DNA of 64,000 nt from DASYQD01 sp963837455 (lineage in GTDB: Bacteria > Acidobacteriota > Thermoanaerobaculia > Multivoradales > JAIOJS01), in assembly GCA_963837455.1 (NCBI GenBank), contig CAWINM010000001.1:682001-746000 (forward strand), given 5' to 3'. Made by a program: the position numbers and the translations under genes. Of this stretch, positions 8,829 through 17,157 are shown one piece after another. Position 1 is the stretch's first letter. Each line of letters opens with the position of its first letter. A model generated the notes under the pieces. That model did no database searches, was not told the DNA's origin, and worked only from the letters and a program-made list of their open reading frames with translations.

Positions 8829-9860
8829 CGCCGCTCCACCGTCACGTCCGCCGGCAACCCCAGCGGCGCCGGGTCGACCGCCGCCAGCACGGCGTCGATG
8901 ACCGCCTCGGTGGTGACCCCCTCGACGCGCGCCGGGTAGCCGAGCACCAGCCGGTGGCGCAGGACCGGCGCCACCGCCACGCGTACGTCCTCGAAGCCGG
9001 CCGTGGGCCGGCCGGCGAGCAGGGCCTCGGCGCGTGCCGCCTCGCCGAGCGCAATGGCCGCCCGCGGCGAGCCGCCGAAGCGCACGTGGCGGCGCACCAG
9101 CTCCGGCGCTTCGGCGGCATCCGGATGCGTCGCCCCGACCAGCCGGCCGATCCAGCGCGCCACGCCTCGCGGCAGCACGATGCCGTCCATCGCCGCGAAC
9201 AGCGCGGCGAGCTCCTCACTCGGTAACCGCAACCCGGGCGCCGGTGGCTCGCCACGCCGGCGTGTGCCGGCGATCTCGGCGAGGACCTCGGGAGAGGGAA
9301 CACCGACGAGCAGCTTGAAGAGGAAGCGATCGAGCTGCGCCTCGGGCAGCGGATAGGTGCCCTCGAGCTCGATCGGGTTCTGCGAGGCGAGGACGAAGAA
9401 CGGTGACGGCAGGGCGCGGGTCGTGCCGAGCAGCGGTGACCGCGCGCTCCTGCATCGCCTCGAGCAGGGCCGACTGCGTCTTCGGCGAGGCGCGGTTGAT
9501 CTCGTCGGCGAGAAGGATGTTGGTGAACACCGGGCCGGGGTGGAACGCCAGCTCGCGGCGGCCGCTCGCGGTCTCCTCCAGGATGTGGGCGCCGAGCACG
9601 TCGCCGGGCATCAGGTCGGGCGTGAACTGGACGCGGCGGAAGTCGAGGCCGAGCAGCGGGCCGAGGGCCTTGACCAGCGCGGTCTTGCCGACGCCCGGCA
9701 CGCCTTCGATAAGCAGGTGCCCGCGCGCCAGGACGCCCACCAGCACCTGGTGGTGGAACGCGGGCCGGCCGAGCAGCAGGCGGTCGAGCTCGGCCTGCAG
9801 CCGGGCGAGCGACGCCACCGGGGCGGCCAGCTCGTCGGCGGAGAGCAGCCTAGGCTGCAT
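8825..9860 (-). CDS. MoxR family AAA+ ATPase (one frame break)
   Basis: MoxR-type ATPase. The upstream part (from ATG at 9860) has Walker A GVPGVGKTALVKA, then DFRRVQFTPDLMPGDVLG and Walker B with the MoxR sequence LLADEINRASPKTQSALLEA. After MQERAVT the frame is lost near 9434-9436. Removing one base restores TLLGTTRALPSPFFVLASQN and PEAQLDRFLFKL through to the VTVERR end at 8825. Repaired length is 344 residues, normal for the family, and 1035 coding bases is an exact codon multiple. Either a sequencing error or a true frameshift; nothing else is degraded. MoxR ATPases act as chaperones that assemble or activate VWA-domain partners; the operon supplies such partners at 1-1898, 1895 and 3678. 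Confidence 0.85.
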
Positions 9861-9936
9861 GGCTTACCTCGCTCCTCCCGCTCCGGACCCTGCCCTCGCA
9901 TCGGTGCATCGCTGGATCACCCATGGTCACCGCTCC

Positions 9937-11256
9937 TCACGGACGGACGAAGTAGCGCCGCACCGCCGCGCGGTGGCGCGGCAGCACCAGCCCCGTGAAC
10001 GCGGCGCCGCCCGCGGCCCGGGCCCCGCCGAGGGCGCCACCCGCCGAGCCCTGGGCGGCGCCGGCGCGCGGTCGCGCCGCGTCGGTGGAGAGCACGATGC
10101 TGTCGTCGAGCGTGCCGAGAGCGGCCGGCGGCAGTGCCTGGTCGCGGAAGCCGAGGTCCCAGTTGTTCGAGGGCTCCTTGACCATGTAGGGCGCGTCGCC
10201 ACGCCCGCGGTCGACCCCGCCGCGACCGTAGGACTCCTCGCGCGGCGCCGCCTGGCCGCCGCGATCGGCCAGCAGCTCGGCGAGGGCGCGCTCGTCGAGC
10301 CCGCTCGTCCGCTCGAGGGACGCGAGGTCGAGCGCCGAGCCCGCGGCGAGCGCCGCCGCCAACCGCGTCTCGGCGCCCGCCCGCTGGCGCAGCCGAGCCG
10401 CGAGGGTCGCGCTCGCCGTCTCGCCACCGCCCCCCCTAGCCTCCACCGAGGCCGCCCCATCCGATGGCGGTGCGTCCGCCGCTCCACGGGCGCCGGGCAT
10501 GGGCTCGCGGGTCGCCGCCGCCGCCGCGGCACGGTTCAAGCGCTCCGCCGCCGCCAGCGCGGCGTCCGCCTCCAAGCGTTGCGCCTCGTCGAGGCTCGCC
10601 CCGAGGGCATCGATCGCTTGCCAGGCACGATCGGCCTCCCCCGCCGCGGCGAGGTCGGTGGCCTTGCCCAGCTCTTGCCGCCACTCCGCCACCGGCTGGT
10701 CGAGGGCGGCGAGCAGATCGAGGCGCCTCGCCAGCTGCGCCGCCGGATGCGAGAGGTCGAGCCCGCCGCGAGCGACCGGCGACGCCACCGGGACGAGCCC
10801 GGCGGCGGTCGTGAAGGCGGCAGCCGCGGTGAGCGCGAGCAGGGCGCGGCCGCCCCGCCAGCGCAGCCGCGGCATGCCGAGCTCGGGAAGCTGCGTGCTC
10901 CAATCCCCGAGCTCCGCCTCGCCGGCCGCGAGCAGCAGACCACCACACGCGGCGACCGACTCGAAGCGGTCGCGTACGAGCGCGGCGGCCGGGCGCCGGC
11001 GCCAGCCGAGAACGGCGGCTGCCGCCACCACCACCAGGGAGCCGGCGATACCCCATCGCGGCGGCGGACCGGACCATCCGAGCCCGGCGCGTAGCGCCAG
11101 CAGCAGCCCGCCCCACAGCGCCGTCCAGGCGGCGAGCGCCCAGACGGCCGCCCGCAGCGCCAGCGTGCCACCCAACCGCACCACCGTGGCCGCCACGCGT
11201 CGCTCGGCGCGTGCCAGCGCGTTGTCGGAACGGGGTCGAGGCCGGTGGCCGCTCAT
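9937..11256 (-). CDS. DUF4175-like N-terminal membrane protein, first gene of operon
   Basis: 439 residues from ATG at 11256 (MSGHRPRPRSDN). Two hydrophobic helices at about residues 28-50 and 60-76 are followed by a loop with a VRDRFE..A..LL pattern and a third helix near 145-165. The remaining 270 residues are Ala/Arg/Glu-rich, probably coiled coil. The N-terminal arrangement matches that of the 758-residue DUF4175-like protein at 18791, but this one lacks its large beta-rich central part. An in-frame start 39 codons upstream was not chosen because that extension reads as low-complexity intergenic sequence. A 76-base gap separates it from moxR. It heads the minus-strand operon, divergent from tldD. 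Confidence 0.7.
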   Translation of the reverse strand: MSGHRPRPRSDNALARAERRVAATVVRLGGTLALRAAVWALAAWTALWGGLLLALRAGLGWSGPPPRWGIAGSLVVVAAAAVLGWRRRPAAALVRDRFESVAACGGLLLAAGEAELGDWSTQLPELGMPRLRWRGGRALLALTAAAAFTTAAGLVPVASPVARGGLDLSHPAAQLARRLDLLAALDQPVAEWRQELGKATDLAAAGEADRAWQAIDALGASLDEAQRLEADAALAAAERLNRAAAAAATREPMPGARGAADAPPSDGAASVEARGGGGETASATLAARLRQRAGAETRLAAALAAGSALDLASLERTSGLDERALAELLADRGGQAAPREESYGRGGVDRGRGDAPYMVKEPSNNWDLGFRDQALPPAALGTLDDSIVLSTDAARPRAGAAQGSAGGALGGARAAGGAAFTGLVLPRHRAAVRRYFVRP

Positions 11257-11556
11257 CGATGCATGCAGCCTAGCAGCGAGCCGTGGGGAGATTGCGGCGC
11301 GCTCGGGGCGGGCAGTGGGCGGGCGGGTGGCAACCGTTGCGAACCTCGTCTGCCGTGCGCCCACTGCCGGCACCTCCCGCCTGGTTCGAGCCGCTCGCCT
11401 CCGGCCGGGAAACCCCGCGCCGGCAGCGGCAACCTTCCGCGTGCGCGGTCGTATATACGAGATCGTGCGGACCCCCGTCGCCGCGGAATCCTGCCCAGGC
11501 GCGCGCGCAGCGCCGGGCGCTAGCCCCGTTCACCCGCTGACCCGGAGGAGGCCTTC
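11257..11556. promoter_or_regulatory. Divergent control region between the MoxR/Bat operon and tldD
   Basis: 300 bases without a convincing gene, lying between two outward-facing operons, so promoters for both must be here. The only AT-rich island is a perfect 10-base palindrome, CGTATATACG, at 11449-11458, about 100 bases before the tldD GTG. It could be a -10 element or an operator; no matching -35 at 16-18 bases was found. A GGAGGAGG-type ribosome binding site at 11541-11549 belongs to tldD. Confidence 0.4.
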
Positions 11557-13179
11557 GTGGACCGACGCCAGTTCCTGCGTTTGACCGGGCTGGGAGCGGG
11601 CACGCTGATGATCCCCATCATCGGCAGGCCCCGCGACCTGTTCGGCGCCACCACCCCGATCCCCACCGCCGACAAGAAGACGCTCGCCGACGCCGCTCTC
11701 GAAGTGGCGCGATCACGGGGCGCCAGCTACGCCGACGTGCGCATCGGGCGCTACCTGAACCAGTTCATCATCACCCGCGAGGACAAGGTCCAGAACATCG
11801 TCAACACCGAGTCCTACGGTGTCGGCGTGCGGGTGATCGCCGACGGCACCTGGGGCTTCGGCGCCACCTCGGACGTCACCAGGGAGGGCATCAAGCGCGC
11901 CGCCGAGCAGGCGGTGGCGATCGCCAAGGCCAACGCCAAGATCCAGCAGGAGGCGGTGCAGCTGGCGCCGCAGAAGGGGTACGGCGAGGTGTCCTGGCGA
12001 ACGCCGATCCAGAAGAACGCCTTCGACGTGCCGATCAAGGAGAAGGTCGACCTCTTGATGGCGGTCAACGCCGCGACGATGAAGGCGGGGGCGAAGTTCG
12101 TCAACTCCTTCCTCTTCCTGGTCAACGAGCAGAAGTACTTCGCCTCCACCGACGGCTCCTGGATCGACCAGGACGTGCACCGCATCTGGCCGAACTTCGT
12201 CGCCACCGGCATCGACCCCAAGGGAGGCAAGTTCCAGACCCGCACTGCGCTGTCGGCGCCAATGGGGATGGGATGGGAGTACCTGGGCAAGGGTGGCGCC
12301 GTGACCGACCTCGTCACCCCGCTCTACAGCAAGAGCTACGACATGCTCGCCGACGCCGAGGCGGCCGGCCGTCAGGTAGGCGAGAAGCTCGCCGCCAAGA
12401 CCGTCGAGCCGGGCAAGTACGACCTCGTTCTCGACCCCAGCCACCTGTGGCTCACCATCCACGAGTCGGTGGGGCACGCCACCGAGCTCGACCGCGTGCT
12501 CGGCTACGAGGCCAACTACGCCGGCACCAGCTTCGCCACCCTCGACAAGTGGCAGAGCAAGAGCTTCAAGTACGGCAGCCCGTTGATGACCGTCGTCGCG
12601 GACAAGACCCAGGACGGCGCCCTCGGCACCGTCGGCTACGACGACGAGGGCGTCAAGTGCAAGCGCTGGGAGCTGATCGAGGACGGCATCCTCGTCGACT
12701 ACCAGAAGATCCGCGATCAGGCCCACATCGTGGGCGAGACCGCCTCCGACGGCTGCTGCTACGCCGACGGCTGGAACGACGTACAGTTCCAGCGCATGCC
12801 CAACGTCTCGCTGCTCCCCGGCAAGGACAAGCTGACGCAGCAGGAGCTCATCGCCGGCGTCGAGAAGGGGATCCTCATCGTCGGCGACGGCTCCTTCTCG
12901 ATCGACCAGCAGCGCTACAACTTCCAGTTCGGCGGCCAGCTCTTCTACGAGATCAAGAACGGCAAGGTGGGGGCGATGCTGCGCGACGTGGCGTACCAGT
13001 CGAACACCCAGGAGTTCTGGAACTCGCTGGTCACCAAGTGCGACGAGCGCGACTACCGGATGGGCGGCTCGTTCTTCGACGGCAAGGGGCAGCCGGGACA
13101 GATCTCCGCGGTCTCCCACGGCTGCCCGACGTCGCGGTTCAACGGCGTCAACGTCATCAACACCGAGCGCAAGCTGTAG
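11557..13179 (+). CDS. tldD: TldD family metalloprotease with Tat signal
   Basis: 540 residues from a GTG preceded by a GGAGGAGG ribosome binding site. The N-terminus MDRRQFLRLTGLGAGTLMI is a twin-arginine signal (RRQFLRLTG) followed by a hydrophobic stretch, so this copy should cross the inner membrane folded. The zinc site HESVGH (HExxxH) is at about residues 302-307. Family knowledge: TldD and TldE form a heterodimeric protease around an internal chamber; TldD carries the catalytic zinc and the pair degrades or matures unfolded peptides, including some RiPPs. E. coli TldD is cytoplasmic, so an export signal is notable. tldE follows 14 bases downstream. The flanking MoxR/Bat operons are conserved context, not an obvious substrate. 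Confidence 0.93.
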   Translation: MDRRQFLRLTGLGAGTLMIPIIGRPRDLFGATTPIPTADKKTLADAALEVARSRGASYADVRIGRYLNQFIITREDKVQNIVNTESYGVGVRVIADGTWGFGATSDVTREGIKRAAEQAVAIAKANAKIQQEAVQLAPQKGYGEVSWRTPIQKNAFDVPIKEKVDLLMAVNAATMKAGAKFVNSFLFLVNEQKYFASTDGSWIDQDVHRIWPNFVATGIDPKGGKFQTRTALSAPMGMGWEYLGKGGAVTDLVTPLYSKSYDMLADAEAAGRQVGEKLAAKTVEPGKYDLVLDPSHLWLTIHESVGHATELDRVLGYEANYAGTSFATLDKWQSKSFKYGSPLMTVVADKTQDGALGTVGYDDEGVKCKRWELIEDGILVDYQKIRDQAHIVGETASDGCCYADGWNDVQFQRMPNVSLLPGKDKLTQQELIAGVEKGILIVGDGSFSIDQQRYNFQFGGQLFYEIKNGKVGAMLRDVAYQSNTQEFWNSLVTKCDERDYRMGGSFFDGKGQPGQISAVSHGCPTSRFNGVNVINTERKL

Positions 13180-13193
13180 GGGAGCACACGAAC

Positions 13194-14525
13194 ATGACCA
13201 TGCTCAGCAAGGACGAAGCGAAGGCCCTTCTGCAGAAGGTGGTGGCGCTCTCCAAGGCCGAGGCTTGCGAGGCCAACCTCAACGGCAGCCGCCGCGGCAA
13301 CATCCGCTACGCGCGCAACACGGTGACCACGGCGGGCACCGTCGACGACCTGCAGCTCGTCGTGCAGTCGAGCTTCGGCAAGCGCTCCGGCATCGCCACC
13401 ATCAACGAGCTCGACGATGTCTCGCTCGCCAAGGTGGTGCGCCGTTCGGAGGAGCTCGCCCAGCTCAGCCCCGAGAACCCGGAGTTCATGCCACCGCTGG
13501 GGCCGCAGACCTACGTCGACGCCCCCGGCTGGTCGGAGTTCACTGCCGGCATCACCCCCGACTACCGCGCCAAGGCCGCCAACGACAGCATCGGCGGCAG
13601 CAAGCCGAAGCAGCTCACGGCGGCGGGCTACCTCGAGGACACGGCGGGCTTCCAGGCCATCCTCAATAGCAAGGGGCTGTTCGGCTACTACCCCTCGACC
13701 AACATGAACTTCACCCTCACCGTGCGCACCAACGACGGCACCGGATCGGGCTATGTGGCGCGCGACTACAACGACGCCACCCCCTTCGACAGCGCCCAGG
13801 TGTCGCAGATCGCCATCGACAAGGGGCTGCGCTCCCACGAGGCGAAGGCGGTCGAGCCCGGCAAGTACACCGTCATCCTCGAGCCGGCCGCCTCGGTCGA
13901 CCTGCTCGCCTACATGGGGTTCGGCCTCGACGCCCGCCAGGCCGACGAGGGCCGCTCCTTCCTCAGCAAGCCGGGCGGCGGCAACAAGAAGGGGGAGAAG
14001 ATCGTCGACGAGCGGGTGAACATCTGGTCGGATCCGGCCGACCCCGACGCCCCCACCGCGCCCTTCGCCGGCGACGGCAGGCCGCGCAAGAAGGTGGCGT
14101 GGATCGAGAACGGCGTCATCAAGAACCTCTACTCGTCGCGCTACTGGGCCGAGAAGACGAAGATCGACCCCATCCCGTTCCCCGCCAACGCCGTCATGGC
14201 GGGCACCAACGCCAGTCTCGAGGATCTCATCGCCGGCACCAAGAAGGGGATCCTCGTCACCCGCACCTGGTACATCCGTCTCGTCGACCCGCAGACGGTG
14301 CTGGTCACCGGACTCACCCGCGACGGTTCCTTCATGATCGAGGATGGCAAGCTCACCTTCCCGGTGAAGAACTTCCGCTTCAACGAGAGCCCGGTGATCA
14401 TGCTCAACAACCTCGACGCGCTGGGCAAGCCGCAGCGAGTGACCAGCGAAGGCGGCGGCGTCTTCATGATCCCGCCGATGCGCATCCGCGACTTCACGTT
14501 CACCAGCCTCTCCGACGCCGTGTGA
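13194..14525 (+). CDS. tldE: TldE/PmbA family protein, partner of TldD
   Basis: 443 residues from the ATG at 13194, 14 bases after tldD with AGGGGAG as ribosome binding site. It has the PmbA/TldE architecture but no HExxxH site, as expected for the inactive partner: the region KYTVILEPAASVDLLAYMGF replaces the zinc helix. The C-terminal half (GTNASLEDLIAGTKKGILV, LVTGLTRDGSFMIEDGK) is the conserved beta core. There is no signal peptide, unlike TldD, so it would either stay behind or be carried through the Tat translocon in complex with TldD. Cotranscribed with tldD; a strong hairpin follows the stop. Confidence 0.92.
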   Translation: MTMLSKDEAKALLQKVVALSKAEACEANLNGSRRGNIRYARNTVTTAGTVDDLQLVVQSSFGKRSGIATINELDDVSLAKVVRRSEELAQLSPENPEFMPPLGPQTYVDAPGWSEFTAGITPDYRAKAANDSIGGSKPKQLTAAGYLEDTAGFQAILNSKGLFGYYPSTNMNFTLTVRTNDGTGSGYVARDYNDATPFDSAQVSQIAIDKGLRSHEAKAVEPGKYTVILEPAASVDLLAYMGFGLDARQADEGRSFLSKPGGGNKKGEKIVDERVNIWSDPADPDAPTAPFAGDGRPRKKVAWIENGVIKNLYSSRYWAEKTKIDPIPFPANAVMAGTNASLEDLIAGTKKGILVTRTWYIRLVDPQTVLVTGLTRDGSFMIEDGKLTFPVKNFRFNESPVIMLNNLDALGKPQRVTSEGGGVFMIPPMRIRDFTFTSLSDAV

Positions 14526-14537
14526 GCCATGCGGGAG

Positions 14538-14565
14538 CCGGCGGAGCGGCCGTCCGCTCCGCCGG
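14538..14565 (+). terminator. Strong hairpin after tldE
   Basis: A perfect 12-bp inverted repeat (arms 14538-14549 and 14554-14565, loop CCGT) begins 12 bases after the tldE stop. There is no long T-run, only TCTCTC. It may be a terminator or attenuator separating tldDE from the DUF4159 operon, or a stabilising 3' structure. Confidence 0.55.
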
Positions 14566-14581
14566 TCTCTCGCCGCCCTCG

Positions 14582-15199
14582 ATGCACGACTTCACCTTCA
14601 CGCGCCTGCGCTACGACTCCGGGGACTGGTGGGTCGACGAGCGCATGCCGGCCAACGTCCTCGACTCGCTGCTCCAGTACACCACCCTCGACGTCGAGCG
14701 CGAGGAGCGGGTGGTGTCGCTCGCCGCCGCCGCGGCTCTGGAGTCTCCCTTCGCCTACCTCGCCGGCCACCGCCTCTTCGAGCTCGCCCCCGACGAGCGG
14801 AAGAACCTCGAGCGCTACCTCGCCAACGGCGGCTTCCTCTTCGCCGACGACTGCAACCACGACGTCGACGGTCTCTTCGCCAAGAGCTTCGAGGCGCAGA
14901 TGCGAGAGCTCTTCGGTCCCACGGCGCTGCGCAAGCTGCCCAAGGACCACGCGCTGTATCACGCCTTCTTCCACTTCGACGAGGGCCCCCCCACCACCTC
15001 CTTCGAGCTCAACGGCTGGGGGGACGACCTGGTACACGACTACCTGCAGGCGATCGAGGTCGACGGCCGCATCGCGGTGCTCTACAGCAACAAGGACTAC
15101 GGCTGCGAGTGGGACTACGACTGGCGCAACAAGCGCTGGCTCGCCGAGGACAACACCAAGTTCGCCGTCAACGTCGTCATGCACGCGTTGACAGCCTAG
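14582..15199 (+). CDS. DUF4159 domain protein
   Basis: 205 residues from ATG at 14582. DUF4159 features: FTFTRLRYDSGDWWVDERMPANVL at the start (residues 3-26), LERYLANGGFLFADDCNH near 80 and LYSNKDYGCEWDYDW near residue 175. DUF4159 proteins are found in MoxR/DUF58/BatA operons and have a GATase-like Rossmann fold; the function is unknown. No signal peptide is visible, although family members are often exported with a cleaved signal. First gene of the second MoxR/Bat operon, 12 bases before moxR. The longer in-frame opening upstream overlaps tldE and was rejected. Confidence 0.88.
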   Translation: MHDFTFTRLRYDSGDWWVDERMPANVLDSLLQYTTLDVEREERVVSLAAAAALESPFAYLAGHRLFELAPDERKNLERYLANGGFLFADDCNHDVDGLFAKSFEAQMRELFGPTALRKLPKDHALYHAFFHFDEGPPTTSFELNGWGDDLVHDYLQAIEVDGRIAVLYSNKDYGCEWDYDWRNKRWLAEDNTKFAVNVVMHALTA

Positions 15200-15211
15200 G
15201 AGCCGCCGCAG

Positions 15212-16219
15212 ATGAACGCTCCCATCGCCGAGCCCGACGTCGACCTGCTGCTGTCGCGCCTCGGGGCCCTGCGCAGCGAGGTGGGCAAGGTGATCGTCGG
15301 CCAGCACGAGACCGTCGACCACCTGCTGGTCGGCCTCCTCGCCGGCGGCCACTGCCTGCTCGAGGGGGTGCCCGGCCTCGCCAAGACGCTTATGGTGCGC
15401 ACCCTCGGCGCGGCCCTCCACCTGTCGTTCAAGCGGGTGCAGTTCACCCCCGACCTCATGCCCTCCGACATCGTCGGCACCGAGATCCTCGAGGAGGATC
15501 ACGGCACCGGCCGCCGCGTCTTTCGCTTCCAGAAGGGACCGGTGTTCACCCACCTGCTGCTCGCCGACGAGATCAACCGCAGCCCGCCCAAGACGCAGGC
15601 GGCGCTGCTCGAGGCCATGGGGGAGCGCGCCGTCACCTACGGCGGCGAGACCTACCCGCTGCCGCGGCCGTTCTTCGTGCTGGCGACGCAGAACCCCATC
15701 GAGCAGGAGGGCACCTACCCGCTGCCCGAGGCGCAGCTCGATCGCTTCCTGCTCCACCTGCGCATCGACTACCCGAGCGCCGACGAGGAGCTCGCGGTGC
15801 TGGCGGCCACCACCGGCGAGCTGGCGTCCGCGGCGGTGCCGGTGCTGGCTGCCGAGGAGGTGCTGCTGGCGCAAGTGCTGGTGCGGCAGGTGCACGTCTC
15901 GCGCGCCCTGCTCTCCTGGGCGGTGGCGCTGGTGCGTGCCACGCGACCGGCTACCAGCCCCGACGCGCGCATCCGCGAGCTCGTCGACTGGGGTGCCGGG
16001 CCGCGCGCCGGCCAAGCGCTGGTGCTGGCGGCAAAGGGTCGGGCACTGCTCGCCGGCCGGCTGTCGGTGACCCTCGAGGACCTGCACGCCCTGGCGCCGC
16101 CGGTGCTGCGGCACCGGGTGCTGGTGGGATTCCGCGGCCAGGCCGAGGGGGTGAGCGCCGACTCGCTGGTGGCGCACCTGCTGGCGACGCTGCCCGATCC
16201 CGCGAGCCCGCTGGAATGA
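15212..16219 (+). CDS. MoxR family AAA+ ATPase
   Basis: 335 residues, intact. Walker A GVPGLAKTL near residue 53, FKRVQFTPDLMPSDIVGTEI near 75, Walker B LLLADEINRSPPKTQAALLE near 115, sensor 1 in FFVLATQNPIEQEGTYPLPE near 155, and a C-terminal lid ending with VLRHRVLVGFRGQAEGVSAD. It is a paralogue of the frame-broken copy at 8825. The closely following DUF58 gene is its likely client. Start ATG has GGAGCCGCCG upstream as a weak ribosome binding site. MoxR enzymes are cytoplasmic hexameric ATPases that remodel VWA-containing partners. Confidence 0.95.
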   Translation: MNAPIAEPDVDLLLSRLGALRSEVGKVIVGQHETVDHLLVGLLAGGHCLLEGVPGLAKTLMVRTLGAALHLSFKRVQFTPDLMPSDIVGTEILEEDHGTGRRVFRFQKGPVFTHLLLADEINRSPPKTQAALLEAMGERAVTYGGETYPLPRPFFVLATQNPIEQEGTYPLPEAQLDRFLLHLRIDYPSADEELAVLAATTGELASAAVPVLAAEEVLLAQVLVRQVHVSRALLSWAVALVRATRPATSPDARIRELVDWGAGPRAGQALVLAAKGRALLAGRLSVTLEDLHALAPPVLRHRVLVGFRGQAEGVSADSLVAHLLATLPDPASPLE

Positions 16220-16263
16220 CCTCGCCGGCCCGACGGCGGCCGGGCGATCGCTGAGGGCCTGCG

Positions 16264-17157
16264 GTGCCCCTCCCTGCCTCGCCCCTCCTCGACCCCATCG
16301 TCCTCGCCCGCGTCAAGGACCTGCGGCTGGTGGCGCGCACCCTCGTCGATGGCGCGGTGACCGGCCTGCACCGCCAACCGCGCGCCGGCATCGGCGTCGA
16401 GCTCGAGCAGTTCCGCGCCTACCAGCCCGGCGACGACCCCCGTCGCATCGACTGGCGTGCCCACGCCCGCTCGGACCGCCTCTTCGTGCGCGAGTCGCCC
16501 GTCGAGCGCGACGTCACCGTGCGGCTGGTGGTGGACACCACGGCCTCGATGGCGCACGGCGAGGGGGAGCTCAGCAAGCTCCACTACGCGCGCATGCTGG
16601 CGGCGGCGCTGGCGTTCCTGGCGCTGCGCCAGGGGGACGCGGTGGCGCTCCACCTGGTGGGGGCGGCGAGCGTCGACCTGCCGCCGCTGCGCCGGCGGCG
16701 GGCCCTCGAGCGGTTGCTCTTCCACCTGCAGGCGATGGCGGCCGGCGGCCGCTGGCCCGGCTGGCGGCAACTGGGCCCGCGCCTGCTGCGACCGCGGCGC
16801 CGCGAAGTGGTGGTGGTGATCTCGGATCTGTGGGAGTCCGAGGGGGAGATCGCCGCCGCGCTCGCCGGCTTGCGCGCGCTGCGGCACGAGGTGGTCCTGC
16901 TGCACCTCATCGGCCGTGACGAGCTCGACTTCGCCTGGAACGGCGACCTGCTCTTCGAGGACCTCGAGAGCGGCGCCGTGGTGGCGGGCAACGGCGCCTC
17001 CCTCCGCGCCGCCTACCTGCCGCGCCTCGCCGCCTGGCTCTCGCAATGGGAGCGCCGCGCCGCCGAGCTGGGGGTGACCTACGTGCGCGTCCCCCTCGAC
17101 CGGCCGCTCGAGCTGGCGCTGTGCGACGTGCTGGCCCGGCGGCGGAGGCTGCGGTGA
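16264..17157 (+). CDS. DUF58 domain protein
   Basis: 297 residues from GTG at 16264. Conserved DUF58 block EQFRAYQPGDDPRRIDWRA at about residues 43-61, SDRLFVRESPVERD just after, then a VWA-like core with VVDTTASM (DxTxS metal site) near residue 82. The TGA overlaps the GTG of the next gene. Paralogue of the protein at 3678. It is probably soluble and works with the adjacent MoxR ATPase; molecular role unknown. Confidence 0.92.
   Translation: MPLPASPLLDPIVLARVKDLRLVARTLVDGAVTGLHRQPRAGIGVELEQFRAYQPGDDPRRIDWRAHARSDRLFVRESPVERDVTVRLVVDTTASMAHGEGELSKLHYARMLAAALAFLALRQGDAVALHLVGAASVDLPPLRRRRALERLLFHLQAMAAGGRWPGWRQLGPRLLRPRRREVVVVISDLWESEGEIAAALAGLRALRHEVVLLHLIGRDELDFAWNGDLLFEDLESGAVVAGNGASLRAAYLPRLAAWLSQWERRAAELGVTYVRVPLDRPLELALCDVLARRRRLR

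Noticed and set aside
11449..11458. CGTATATACG palindrome as a firm operator
   Set aside because: Only one copy and no known regulator nearby; kept as a possible promoter element only.
14141..16177. 678-codon minus-strand frame over tldE, DUF4159 and moxR
   Set aside because: Crosses three real genes and lacks motifs; a composition artefact.
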